A stretch of 64,000 bases of DNA, taken from an uncultured Paludibaculum sp. (GTDB lineage Bacteria; Acidobacteriota; Terriglobia; Bryobacterales; Bryobacteraceae). Under the pieces are notes generated by a model. The model ran no database searches. It was not told the DNA's origin and worked only from the letters and a program-made list of their open reading frames with translations. Of the stretch, positions 25,503-33,784 are shown piece after piece. The DNA is taken from NCBI RefSeq assembly GCF_963665245.1, contig NZ_OY762267.1:2108001-2172000 (forward strand). Direction: 5' to 3'. How positions within the stretch are numbered: the stretch's first letter is position 1; each line of letters begins with the position of its first letter. The position numbers and the translations under genes were made by a program.

Positions 25503-27080
25503 CTACTTGGTGGCTTGCTTGGCGGCCTGGGCTTCCAGGAATTCGTAGCGGCCTCTGGTGGTCTCGGGCTGCGCCTTCGCATCCACGTCCAAGTGCATGA
25601 CCTGATTGTCCGCGGCGTTGTAGGCGGGCCACTTCGGGAGACCTGGGCCATTGGGGTCTCCGGTTTTCGCGAAGTTCGTCCAGTAGCTCCGCATGAGATC
25701 GGAGACCTTGTGGTCGTCCGGCTGCCACGCGAAGTTCTTGTTGGAATCCAGGGCTCCAAAAACGTATTCGATTTCTGAGGCATGGACGGCTCCGAGCATC
25801 GTCGCCGGGATTCCTCCCATGTTGGCTCCAGGCAGCGGAGGGCGGACGCGGTCGAAGACATATTGATAGACCGGACTACCGCTGGTTCTGGCGTGCGCGT
25901 TGATCCATCTCCAGGTGCCGTAGGCGATGAACATGTCGCCACCCAGCGCCCGGGCTGACTTGAGGGCGTCCTCGTCGCTAGTGGCCGTGTAGACCTTGAG
26001 GAAAGCGTCGGCGGCGTCCTTGTAGCGGGTGCGTGCGTCTTCAGTGAAGCGCTGCACGGTAAGCTTCTCCTTGGCGTTCGCCATCAGGGCCTGATAGGGG
26101 CTTTCGTCTGAGTTCCACCCGGCAAGCAGCGGGATGTGGGCTTGTTTACCCGCGGCGTAGATGTCGGCGGCCGCGGTCGGGAAGTAGTAGCCGTCGATGT
26201 TCGGGCGGAAGTCGCCGCGGTTGGCCTTGGTGGCGTCGAGGAGCTTGTCGGCCGGGATCGCACGGAGAGCGGCGAGGGACTCGGCCTTCTGCGTGGCGGC
26301 GAACTTCACACCGGCCTGCTCGGATTGCTCCAGGTTGCGGGCGCCGAGGGTGGAGCCGAAGAAGGCTCCGCTTTCGCCGATGGCACGGGTCATGAGGTCG
26401 CGCGAGAGAGGAGAAGACATGAGGGCACTGACGGAGAAGGACCCGGCGGACTCGCCGAAGATGGTGATGTTGTTGGGGTCGCCGCCGAACGCCTTGATGT
26501 TCTGCTTGACCCAGCGGAGGGCTTCGGCCTGGTCCATGAGGCCGTAGTTGCCGGAGGCGTTGTGACCGGACTCCTTGGTCAGTTCAGGGTGGGCAAAGAA
26601 GCCGAAGATGCCCATGCGGTAGTTCATGCTGACGACGATGACGCCCTTGGTGGCGAGAACTTCGCCGTCCTGGCGAGGCTCGGAGGTACCGCCAGCCTGG
26701 AAGCCGCCTCCATAGACCCAAACCATGACCGGGAGTTTCTCCTTGGCGGATTTGGCGGGGGTCCAGATGTTGAGAGTGAGGCAGTCCTCACTGGGGCCGG
26801 GGTCGCGGAAGATCATGTCGCTGTAGATGGGGGCCTGCATGCAGCGGGCCCCGAAGGCGGTGGCGGGGCGGGCGCCTTTCCACTTGGGGCTTGGTTGGGG
26901 GGCTTTCCAGCGGAGGTCGCCGACGGGCGGAGCGGCGAAGGGAACTCCTTTGAAGGTGCGGATGGCGGGGTTGGTGCCGGGAGCGCCCTCGACGGTACCG
27001 GAGGCGGTGCGAACGCGGTCGGCGGCGGTCGCAGTGAGGAGGACCAGCGGGAGGAGCGAAGCGAGGATGGAGATGCGCAT
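25503..27080 (-). CDS. Secreted type-B carboxylesterase
   Basis: A 525-aa alpha/beta hydrolase with a signal peptide (1-20, LPLVLLTATAA). The carboxylesterase B signatures are present: EDCLTLNIWTPA, the oxyanion segment VWVYGGGFQAGG, and the nucleophile elbow TIFGESAGSFSVSALM. The catalytic acid is expected in LAGWNSDESPYQ and the His in MGGIPATMLGAVHASEIEYVF. The family hydrolyses esters of carboxylic acids; substrates are broad. It lies in a same-strand run with the MBL-fold and TonB-receptor genes, a group that could handle uptake and processing of an extracellular ester-linked compound, but the long spacers make a single transcript uncertain. Confidence 0.92.
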   Translation of the reverse strand: MRISILASLLPLVLLTATAADRVRTASGTVEGAPGTNPAIRTFKGVPFAAPPVGDLRWKAPQPSPKWKGARPATAFGARCMQAPIYSDMIFRDPGPSEDCLTLNIWTPAKSAKEKLPVMVWVYGGGFQAGGTSEPRQDGEVLATKGVIVVSMNYRMGIFGFFAHPELTKESGHNASGNYGLMDQAEALRWVKQNIKAFGGDPNNITIFGESAGSFSVSALMSSPLSRDLMTRAIGESGAFFGSTLGARNLEQSEQAGVKFAATQKAESLAALRAIPADKLLDATKANRGDFRPNIDGYYFPTAAADIYAAGKQAHIPLLAGWNSDESPYQALMANAKEKLTVQRFTEDARTRYKDAADAFLKVYTATSDEDALKSARALGGDMFIAYGTWRWINAHARTSGSPVYQYVFDRVRPPLPGANMGGIPATMLGAVHASEIEYVFGALDSNKNFAWQPDDHKVSDLMRSYWTNFAKTGDPNGPGLPKWPAYNAADNQVMHLDVDAKAQPETTRGRYEFLEAQAAKQATK

Positions 27081-27145
27081 AGGGTGGACCTGGGGGCGAT
27101 GGGCCCGAGGACAGTTTATGACAAGTGGGGCGAGGGTGGTGTTGT

Positions 27146-27661
27146 TCAGGAGTCGGCGATTCGCTGAGCGGATTTGATCCGGACGTGAAGCGCTTCCAGT
27201 TCGGCACGAGCCTTTTCGGCGTGCTGGCGAGCCTTTTTCCTGAGGGATCTGTTGCCGGAGTAGTAGGTCAGGCCGATGGCTGCTGCCGGGATTAGTAGGA
27301 AAAGGGAAGGCCAGATTCCGTTGAGTGCGCCGCCGAGACCAGCGAGAGCGATGACCCCGAGGACCAGAAGGAACCCCCAGGAGACCGTTTCGGACTCAGT
27401 CTGGGCTTGCTGGATTTCGTCCTCCTTTTCCAAGACCTCCTGCCGCAGCCTGACGATGGCCAGTTCGGCCGCCGTCTTGTCGGTGCCGGCCTGGACCTTC
27501 TGTAGGGCATCTGCCACGGACCTGAGGATCACGGTGCTGCCCCGGTGCTCGGCGACCATCTCCGAGCCGCAGTGCGCGCAGGCGAAGCGGGTCATGTCCT
27601 CGTAGACTTCGAGCTTGCCTCCGCAGTTTTGGCACGACAACGGTATGAACTTCACCGGCAT
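27146..27661 (-). CDS. Zinc-ribbon membrane protein
   Basis: A 171-aa protein. Residues 9-37 form a treble Cys-pair zinc ribbon (CQNCGGKLEVYEDMTRFAC, then AHC). A coiled-coil helix follows (about 60-85, AIVRLRQEVLEKEDEIQQAQ), then two transmembrane segments (about 92-112 GFLLVLGVIALAGLGGAL and 115-133 LFLLIPAAAIGLTYY) and a basic C-terminal helix. Only the last 171 residues of the longer open frame are plausible; ATG 27661 starts the domain. The topology suggests an inner-membrane protein with both ends in the cytosol. The function is unknown. Confidence 0.78.
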   Translation of the reverse strand: MPVKFIPLSCQNCGGKLEVYEDMTRFACAHCGSEMVAEHRGSTVILRSVADALQKVQAGTDKTAAELAIVRLRQEVLEKEDEIQQAQTESETVSWGFLLVLGVIALAGLGGALNGIWPSLFLLIPAAAIGLTYYSGNRSLRKKARQHAEKARAELEALHVRIKSAQRIADS

Positions 27662-27749
27662 GACGACAGCATAGTCCAATTTTTTCTTTGCGGAAACCTC
27701 GGTGGAATAATTCAGGCGATATTCCGACCGATGCGGGTGAACAATAGCG

Positions 27750-29462
27750 TCATTCCGAACGAGTCTGCGTTGGCGGGGATTCCGGAGAAAGCCGGGCCGG
27801 CATGGGATCGCGAGTGCGGAGGGACAGGCGGATTGCGAGGACGGCCAAGGAGATCGTGGACAGCACATAGACAGGCGAGAGAACGGCGAGGCAGGAGGGC
27901 GGAAGAGCTCGGAGATAGGACAGGCGGAGCACGATTTCTCGAAGGGTGTCCGGGTCCAGGAGCCGCTGCAGGTGGAAGGCCGGCAGCGATCCGTTGGGCG
28001 ATTGAACCAGGAAGCCCGTGTAGTGCGGAATGAGCAGGCCATGCATGGTGTAGAGATCGAAGGTGGCGAGGAGCGCGACCAGGAGAGTCATGGCGCGTAC
28101 GGACCAGCCGCGGCCGAAGAGCGCGTGAAAGCCGATGGCCGTAGCGGTGGCTTCCGCTGCCACGACAGCGTAGAAATACCAGCCGATGGCCGTCGAGTCG
28201 CCGGTGGCGAGGAAGGCGGCGAGGGAATGGTAGGCCTGGACGGCGCACATCGCGAGGAGTAGATAAAGGACGAGGATTGTGCCGGCTGTGCGGAGGTGGA
28301 GGCGGCGGTCGGCTGCAGTGGCTCGGACCATGCGGCCGAGGTGGAGTGCGAAGCCGGCGACGGCGAGCAAGGCCGCAGCTTCGAAGAAACGGTACATCCA
28401 GGCACGCGCGACGAGGAAGCTCCAACCACCTGTCCAGATGTGCGTGAAGGCCGAGAGATCGAGCACCATCTGCCAATCGACGGCTCTGGCGGCAGCGAGG
28501 CGGTCGTGCAGAGTAGAGGGTACTCCGGCCATGTCCATTTGTTCGCCTGACAGCGTGTGGGTGGTGGTCCAGACGTGCTGATACCACCAGTCGGCGGACA
28601 CCACAGTGATGGAGACCGCGAGGAGGAGACCGAGTGCGATACGCGGGCCGGACTGGCGGGTTCGAACGAAGGCGAGGATCGCCGTGAGAGGGAGGAGTGG
28701 CAGGAAGGCCAGAGCGTAGGACTTGGTGAGGACGGAGGCCCCGGCGAGCAGGCCGAGCAGGAGCCAATGGATCAGGTGGGCTGGGCGGCGGAGGACCTGG
28801 AGTGCACCCAGGAGAAGAGCTCCGGCGAGCGCGATGGAGAGGCTCTCGTTTCCGACTCTGCAGATGTCGATGAAGAGACCTGGGGCTGCGGCGATGACGA
28901 GAGCAGCGGAGAGGGCAAGGCCGGGTCCTGGCAGAACGAGAAGGCCGATGCGATAGACGGTGAAGATGATAGTGGAGGCGATGGAGAGGCTGACGAGACG
29001 GAGCGCGAAGACGCGGACGGGCAGGGGTTCGTTTTGGAGGACACGATAGACAGGCGCGAGAAGGACATAGTAAAGCGGTGGCTGTTGGGCTTCGTACTGG
29101 AGGATGGGTGGGAGCGGGCAGCCCACGGCGGATGCGCCGGCGGGCAAGGCGCGGAGGAGTTGTTCGCGGCGGGTTCGTTCGGACGCGGGCAGCCGCCAGA
29201 AGGCGTCGTGGGCAGTGGAGTTGGCAACCGCGGCTCCGGCGAACGGCGAGAGAGGGGCCAGTTGCAGGGAGGCGCAGAGCTCCTGCGAAATGGGTGTCGA
29301 GCGCGTCGGCATGGTTCCCGTCGAAGCCAAGTGCTGGATGTAGGCGAAGTGCGCCCATTCGTCGTAGCCCTCCCAGAGGGGTAGTACCAGCGAGTAGAAG
29401 CAGCCTCGAACGAGGAAGGCGCACCAGATCGCAACAAGAACACGCCGACTTCGCCGTGGCAC
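27750..29462 (-). CDS. GT-C fold polytopic membrane protein (putative glycosyltransferase)
   Basis: About 570 aa from a GTG at 29462; the open frame extends further but overlaps the divergent PEP-CTERM gene. Helix 1 (VLVAIWCAFLVRGCFYSLVL) is followed by PLWEGYDEWAHFAYIQHLAS, where D-E-x-x-H marks the catalytic loop of GT39-like and DUF2142-like GT-C enzymes. The second diagnostic loop is YEAQQPPLYYVLLAPVY. Ten to twelve helices follow to about residue 520. It is one of three GT-C proteins in this window. The predicted role is transfer of a polyprenyl-linked sugar to a periplasmic acceptor, or polymer export. Confidence 0.8.
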   Translation of the reverse strand: MPRRSRRVLVAIWCAFLVRGCFYSLVLPLWEGYDEWAHFAYIQHLASTGTMPTRSTPISQELCASLQLAPLSPFAGAAVANSTAHDAFWRLPASERTRREQLLRALPAGASAVGCPLPPILQYEAQQPPLYYVLLAPVYRVLQNEPLPVRVFALRLVSLSIASTIIFTVYRIGLLVLPGPGLALSAALVIAAAPGLFIDICRVGNESLSIALAGALLLGALQVLRRPAHLIHWLLLGLLAGASVLTKSYALAFLPLLPLTAILAFVRTRQSGPRIALGLLLAVSITVVSADWWYQHVWTTTHTLSGEQMDMAGVPSTLHDRLAAARAVDWQMVLDLSAFTHIWTGGWSFLVARAWMYRFFEAAALLAVAGFALHLGRMVRATAADRRLHLRTAGTILVLYLLLAMCAVQAYHSLAAFLATGDSTAIGWYFYAVVAAEATATAIGFHALFGRGWSVRAMTLLVALLATFDLYTMHGLLIPHYTGFLVQSPNGSLPAFHLQRLLDPDTLREIVLRLSYLRALPPSCLAVLSPVYVLSTISLAVLAIRLSLRTRDPMPARLSPESPPTQTRSE

Positions 29463-29674
29463 TCTGCTTTTATGACCCGGGAGGGCGTGGTTTTCACGAC
29501 GGCGGGCGGGGTGAAAACCGGAAATCGGTCCGGTAGGGCGCCGGCAGAGGTGCCGGCCGCCTTCGCGAGAAAGTAGCTCGACAGAAAAAGTTGACAATTT
29601 CGTAGAATAATCCAACAATGGACAAGTACTGGGCGTACCGGACAATCTCGGAAGCTGCGTGCTGGAGGAGAATA

Positions 29675-30199
29675 ATGGGAAAACTTTTGTCTTGCGCGCT
29701 ATTGGTGTGCGCGTTTTCGGCGACCGCGCCAGCGGCCGTGCTGACTTTTGAGGACCTTACGGGTAGTGGTGTCGTGCCGATCGACTACGCGGGGGTTACT
29801 TGGGACGGATTCTGGAGCTACTACGACTCACCACAGGATCCCTATAATCCAGCTTCGGGTGTCGAGAGGGTCTACAACTACGGAACGCGGCAATTCGCGT
29901 TCGCGACACCGGTCGTTTTCAACGGCGCGTATTTTGCCGGGACCGATAACCTACAGTATGACCTCTATCTGACCGGGGGTCTCGTAGCGAGTTCGGGGTC
30001 CATCGAGCTCAGCAGTACCCCCACATTTCTGGCGTCGGGCTACTCAGGACTCATCGACGAAGTACGAGTTAACGCCACACCTGGCTATTTCGTCATGGAC
30101 GATGTGACCTTCAACGCGTCAGCAGTCCCCGAACCCACCTCTATTGGATTGGTGGGCCTTGGCCTGGCAGGGCTGCTGGTTCGGCGTTTCCGACGGTAA
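29675..30199 (+). CDS. PEP-CTERM sorting-domain protein
   Basis: A 174-aa exported protein. A signal peptide (1-20, LLSCALLVCAFSATAPAA) precedes a beta-rich body with the repeated theme of LTFEDLTGSG and YAGVTWDGFW seen in many PEP-CTERM proteins. The C-terminal 24 residues are a textbook sorting signal: VPEPTSIGLVGLGLAGLLV followed by RRFRR. The family is cleaved by exosortase and attached at the cell surface or in extracellular polymer. The start was chosen for AGGAG 6 nt upstream of ATG 29675. No exosortase is in the window. A hairpin terminator follows 35 nt after the stop. Confidence 0.88.
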   Translation: MGKLLSCALLVCAFSATAPAAVLTFEDLTGSGVVPIDYAGVTWDGFWSYYDSPQDPYNPASGVERVYNYGTRQFAFATPVVFNGAYFAGTDNLQYDLYLTGGLVASSGSIELSSTPTFLASGYSGLIDEVRVNATPGYFVMDDVTFNASAVPEPTSIGLVGLGLAGLLVRRFRR

Positions 30200-30233
30200 C
30201 TCGAACGGTCGGATTTCCATCAATGAACCCATG

Positions 30234-30256
30234 AGGAGCGCCTTCGCGGCGCTCCT
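30234..30256 (+). terminator. Terminator of the PEP-CTERM gene
   Basis: A 9-bp perfect stem, AGGAGCGCC and GGCGCTCCT, closed by a 5-nt TTCGC loop and followed by TCTGCATTT. The short T-rich tail supports rightward termination; it may also serve the convergent Nudix gene. Confidence 0.75.
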
Positions 30257-30283
30257 TCTGCATTTATGGGGGCCGGCGGCAGA

Positions 30284-30694
30284 TTAGCGCAGTTGGCTGA
30301 TGCGGCCTCTGGCGATGCGCCGGACGAAATCGAGGTCGCCGTCGAGGAAGTCGTAGTCGGGGAGGACCGTGGGGATCTCCCAGAGGATCTGCTCGAAGGT
30401 CTTGGGCTGGGGCTCGCCGGTGTAAGTGTCGACTTTGTGAAAGAGGAGGATGAGCGGAGGCCGGCCCTGGGCGGAGTGTTCGTAGCGGGCGATTTCGGGT
30501 CCGATGACGGCCTCGATGCCGAGCTCTTCCTGCAGTTCGCGCCGCAGGGCCTGCTTGGGGGTTTCTCCGATCTCCACCTTGCCGCCAGGGAACTCCCACT
30601 TCAGGCCGTGGCGGTCTTTCGCCATACGCTGGCCTATCAGCAGCTTGCCGTCTTGCTGGAGAACGCCAGCGACCACAATCATTGTGCGCACCAT
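30284..30694 (-). CDS. Nudix hydrolase (MutT-like, 8-oxo-dGTP diphosphatase type)
   Basis: A 136-aa Nudix enzyme. The Nudix box is complete: GGKVEIGETPKQAL, then RRELQEELGI (G-x5-E-x7-R-E-U-x-E-E-x-G-U). The preceding LIGQRMAKDRHGLKWEFPGG is the MutT-subfamily segment, and the WEFPGGK motif favours 8-oxo-dGTP sanitation. The ATG at 30694 leaves 5 nt to the GTG of the divergent NifU-like gene, so the two promoters must overlap the coding starts or lie within them; an upstream in-frame ATG at 30730 runs into that gene. Confidence 0.9.
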   Translation of the reverse strand: MVRTMIVVAGVLQQDGKLLIGQRMAKDRHGLKWEFPGGKVEIGETPKQALRRELQEELGIEAVIGPEIARYEHSAQGRPPLILLFHKVDTYTGEPQPKTFEQILWEIPTVLPDYDFLDGDLDFVRRIARGRISQLR

Positions 30695-30699
30695 GCAGG

Positions 30700-31104
30700 G
30701 TGAGTGAAGATGAAGGGAACCCGAAACCATTGTACAGCGAACAGCTTCTCGAACATTTTCAGAATCCGCAGAATGCGGGCGTGCTGCCGGAGCCGGCGTT
30801 GTCGGTGAGGGTGGAGAACCCTGCTTGTGGGGATACGTTGCGGCTTACGGCTCGCGTGGAAGGCGGGGTGGTGGTGGCAGCCATGTTCCAGGTGAGAGGG
30901 TGTACGGCCTCCATTGCCTGCGGTTCGGCTCTGACGGAGTGGTTGATTGGGCGGCGAGTCGGTGAGCTCTCGCGGTTGAAGGGAGCGGAGATCGCCGCGG
31001 CTGTTGAGGGGTTGGTCGGTGGATTGGCGAATGAGTCGAAGCATGCCGCTGTGTTGATGGCGGATGGGGTGGCGGGGTTGGTTCGGGCGACGGGGGGACG
31101 GTGA
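30700..31104 (+). CDS. NifU/IscU-like iron-sulfur scaffold lacking the third cysteine ligand
   Basis: A 134-aa homologue of the IscU/NifU N-terminal domain: LYSEQLLEHFQNPQNAGVL, the first ligand in ENPACGDTLRL (Cys and the accessory Asp), and the second in RGCTASIACGSALTEWLIGR. At the position of the IscU His-Cys pair the sequence reads SKHAAVLMADG, so the histidine is kept but the third cysteine is Ala. An extra Cys is present in SIACG. No IscS, IscA or Fdx gene is near. The GTG at 30700 was preferred over TTG 30682; its upstream site is weak. The stop codon lies inside the first unit of a 95-bp tandem repeat. Confidence 0.82.
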   Translation: MSEDEGNPKPLYSEQLLEHFQNPQNAGVLPEPALSVRVENPACGDTLRLTARVEGGVVVAAMFQVRGCTASIACGSALTEWLIGRRVGELSRLKGAEIAAAVEGLVGGLANESKHAAVLMADGVAGLVRATGGR

Positions 31105-31385
31105 GGCGGGGCAGCCCCAGCCTTCGGCTTGGGGGGGCCATTGGAGTCATCGTCGAATCGTGAGTTACGGGTTTTTTGGGGCGACCGGGGGGATGGTGAG
31201 GCGGGGCAGCCCCAGCCTTCGGCTTGGGGGAGCCCTTGGAGTCATCGTCGGATCGTGAGTTACGGGGCTTTTGGGGCGACCGGGGGGATGGTGAGGCGGG
31301 GCAGCCCCAGCCTTCGGCTTGGGGGAGCCCTTGGAGTCATCGTCGGATCGTGAGTTACGGGGCTTTTTGGGGAGACCGGGTGGAT
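31101..31385. repeat. Three tandem 95-bp repeat units
   Basis: Units at 31101-31195, 31196-31290 and 31291-31385 are nearly identical. Each begins GTGAGGCGGGGCAGCCCCAG, contains a hairpin (CCCCAGCC, TTC, GGCTTGGGG), then GGAGTCATCGTCG and GTGAGTTACGGG, and ends with a G-rich GACCGGGGGGATG. The first unit supplies the stop codon of the NifU-like gene. A family C repeat follows immediately. Confidence 0.9.
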
Positions 31386-31441
31386 GGCTGGACCGGGGGT
31401 CCAGCGCGGACGAGGGCGTCCGCCTTACTGCGTCGGATTGG
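31386..31441 (+). repeat. Dispersed repeat family C, copy 2
   Basis: GGCTGGACCGGGGGTCCAGC followed by GCGGACGAGGGCGTCCGCC and TTACTG, matching 8498-8552 on the opposite strand. The remaining 31442-31613 shows no gene that I can support. Confidence 0.75.
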
Positions 31442-31613
31442 GACGCTCTTGGGCTTGTCGGGTGACGGCTGGCGTGATGCGGAGCATGGTTGTGGCTTTT
31501 GCTACCGAGTTGGGCGGCTCACGGAGTGAGAAACACTTGCCCTGGCCACCTTCGGGTTCTTTCGAGGATGGCCGCCACTTGCGTCCGGGCCGGGGGATCA
31601 GCGTCCCCTCGGC

Positions 31614-33773
31614 TCAGGGTTTCTTGAAGGACTCGGGCTTTACTCCGGTGTTCAGCTTGCGCTCGGAGATGGTGCGGTCGAGGACCTTTTGACCGTTCTG
31701 GAGCGTCACTTCGTGGAAGGGCAGGGTCAGACCCTCGACCGGGCGGAAGTCGCTGAGTTGCACCTCCATCTCGGCCGGGCCACTCATGCCGATGCTGCTG
31801 TAGGCCATCTTGACCAGTTGGTGGCTGGCCGGGTCGAAGGTCAGCTTGGCTTCGAAATCACCCTTCTTCCAGTTCAGCGTGGTCTCATTGATGGCCTGGA
31901 CTTCCGCCTGACCGGCGGCCGCCGCCAAGAGCAGGCCCATGCCACCTCCGGCAGCTTGGATGCCCTTCCGCAGTTCGGCAGCCAGGTTGGGGGGCAGGTC
32001 CTGCGCCTGGGGTCCCTGGGCAGCCCAGGCATTGGCGCCGTCCACGGACTCGGTGATGACGCCTACCGGTAGCTTCATCACCATCTTGTAATGGCTGGGG
32101 TAGAGGACGGATTCCTCGGAATCGCCGTCGAAGGAGGCCTGCGGCATCGAGAGTTTGATCTTGCCGGTGAGGACCTGATCCTTCACGGCGCTAGCCTTCT
32201 CCTGGCCGCCGAGGGCCGTGAGTGCGTCCGCGATGAGCTTCTTACCCTTGGCGGCGCTCTCGGGGCTGGCCACCGCAGCCGCCTTCACCTTGACCATGTC
32301 CGGGGCGACCAGATCGAGGTCTTCTGCTTTGATGATGCGGATAGGCCCGTAGGCCTCAAGAGCCTTGGAGAACTCCTTGGCATTGCCGACGGCGACGATG
32401 GTGAGCTTGTCCACCTCCAGGAACTTCTGCAACGCCGAAGACATTTGCTCGCGGGTGAGGGCCTGGAGGCGCTGGCGGTATTTGGGGTAGTAGTCCTCGG
32501 GCAGGCCGTAGACGGCGGTGGTGAGGACGCGGCTGGCGACAGCGGCGGCGGACTCAATGCCCACGGCGAACGAACCCATGAGGAACGACTTGGCTTCGTC
32601 GAACTCGGCCGGGCTGGCCGGGTCCTTCTTGAACTCCTTGAGGAGGTCAACCAGCATGCGGATGGCGTCGGCGGTCTTCTCAGTCCGGGTGAAGGTGGAG
32701 GCCTGGAAGGTGCCGGTCTGGCGCGCCGGATCGAAGGAAGAGCTGGCTCCGTAGGTGAGCCCTTCGTTGGCGCGGAGCTTCATGTTGAGGCGCGAGTTGA
32801 AGCTGCCACCGAAGATCTGGTTGGCGACGTAGAGAGCGAGGTAGTCGGGGCTGTTGCGGGGTACGCCGAGGTGGCCGACGATAATCTGCGTCTGCACGGC
32901 ATTGGGCATGTCGACGATGAGGACCTGCGGCTTGGGCTCGGGCGGCGCGGGCAGTTTCGCGTCCGGGGCGGCCTTGGCGTCCCAGGATCCGAAGTACTTT
33001 TCAACCAGGGCAAAGGCCTCATCAGGGGTGACGTCGCCGGCGACAGCCATCCAGGCACGGCCCGGGGCATAGTTCGCCTTGTAGAAAGCCACGATGTCGT
33101 CGCGCTTGATGTTGCGCAGGGTTTGGGGCGTGCCGTCGCCGGGGTAGGCATACGGGTGGGTGCCGAGAAGAGCGCGGGAGGCAGAGGCCGGCGCCAGGTA
33201 TTCGGCGCTGGAGTAGGAGACCTGCAGATTGGATTGGGCCTGCCGCATGGCGCGGTCGATCTCTTCCTGGTCGAAGGCGGGGTTGCGCGTCATGTCGGCC
33301 ATCAACTCCATGCCCAGGGTGGAGTAGGACTTCATAAAGGTCATACCGATGGTGGTGACATCGTCACCGGCTCCGGCGGAGAGCGAACCGCCGACGTTGT
33401 CGGCGAGTTTGGCGAGTTCCTGGGCGGAGTGGTGGGTGGTGCCTTCGTGAAGGAGAGACGCCGTCATGTTGGCCAGGCCGGCCTTATCGGGCGCGGCGTA
33501 GGCGCCTCCAGCGAGGATCTGCAGGGAGGCGGAGACAAGGGGCAGACGGTGATCCTCGACGACGAAGACCTTGAGTCCGTTGGGCAGCGTCTTGGAGGCG
33601 ACCTTGGGGAACTCGTAAGGGCGCGGCGCGGTGGGGGGCGGAGGAGTCATCTTGGGCTTGGCGGGCGGCGCGGGCTTGGCGACGGAAAGAGGGTTCACCT
33701 TGGGCGGTTGCTGGGTCTGGGCGGAGGCCAGGACGCAAAAGAGCGTGGGGATCAGGATCGTGGAGAAGCGCAT
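31614..33773 (-). CDS. M16 family peptidase-like protein, non-catalytic subunit with C-terminal extension
   Basis: A 719-aa exported protein (signal peptide MRFSTILIPTLFCVLASAQ). After a Pro-rich linker come two M16 domains (about 50-270 and 275-490), with LPNGLKVFVVEDHRLPLVSA and the second-domain segment PNAVQTQIIVGHLGVPRNSP. The zinc motif H-x-x-E-H is replaced by TASLLHEGTTHHSAQE, so this is the inactive half of an M16B heterodimer. Residues 500-719 add a beta-rich domain (LLAAAAGQAEVQAINETTLN, then LPFHEVTLQNGQKVL), reminiscent of outer-membrane lipoprotein-sorting domains. The start is 11 nt after the stop of the catalytic M16 gene, forming an operon. Its usual role is periplasmic peptide degradation. 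Confidence 0.88.
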   Translation of the reverse strand: MRFSTILIPTLFCVLASAQTQQPPKVNPLSVAKPAPPAKPKMTPPPPTAPRPYEFPKVASKTLPNGLKVFVVEDHRLPLVSASLQILAGGAYAAPDKAGLANMTASLLHEGTTHHSAQELAKLADNVGGSLSAGAGDDVTTIGMTFMKSYSTLGMELMADMTRNPAFDQEEIDRAMRQAQSNLQVSYSSAEYLAPASASRALLGTHPYAYPGDGTPQTLRNIKRDDIVAFYKANYAPGRAWMAVAGDVTPDEAFALVEKYFGSWDAKAAPDAKLPAPPEPKPQVLIVDMPNAVQTQIIVGHLGVPRNSPDYLALYVANQIFGGSFNSRLNMKLRANEGLTYGASSSFDPARQTGTFQASTFTRTEKTADAIRMLVDLLKEFKKDPASPAEFDEAKSFLMGSFAVGIESAAAVASRVLTTAVYGLPEDYYPKYRQRLQALTREQMSSALQKFLEVDKLTIVAVGNAKEFSKALEAYGPIRIIKAEDLDLVAPDMVKVKAAAVASPESAAKGKKLIADALTALGGQEKASAVKDQVLTGKIKLSMPQASFDGDSEESVLYPSHYKMVMKLPVGVITESVDGANAWAAQGPQAQDLPPNLAAELRKGIQAAGGGMGLLLAAAAGQAEVQAINETTLNWKKGDFEAKLTFDPASHQLVKMAYSSIGMSGPAEMEVQLSDFRPVEGLTLPFHEVTLQNGQKVLDRTISERKLNTGVKPESFKKP

Positions 33774-33784
33774 GGGGAATCCTT

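Noticed and set aside
27712..29424. Minus-strand ORF of 570 aa in another frame of the GT-C gene
   Set aside because: Arg/Pro/Ser-rich with no hydrophobic segments, whereas the overlapping frame gives a clean polytopic protein.
31101..31385. CRISPR array
   Set aside because: The units are 95 bp, directly adjacent and nearly identical over their whole length; there are no variable spacers and no cas gene.
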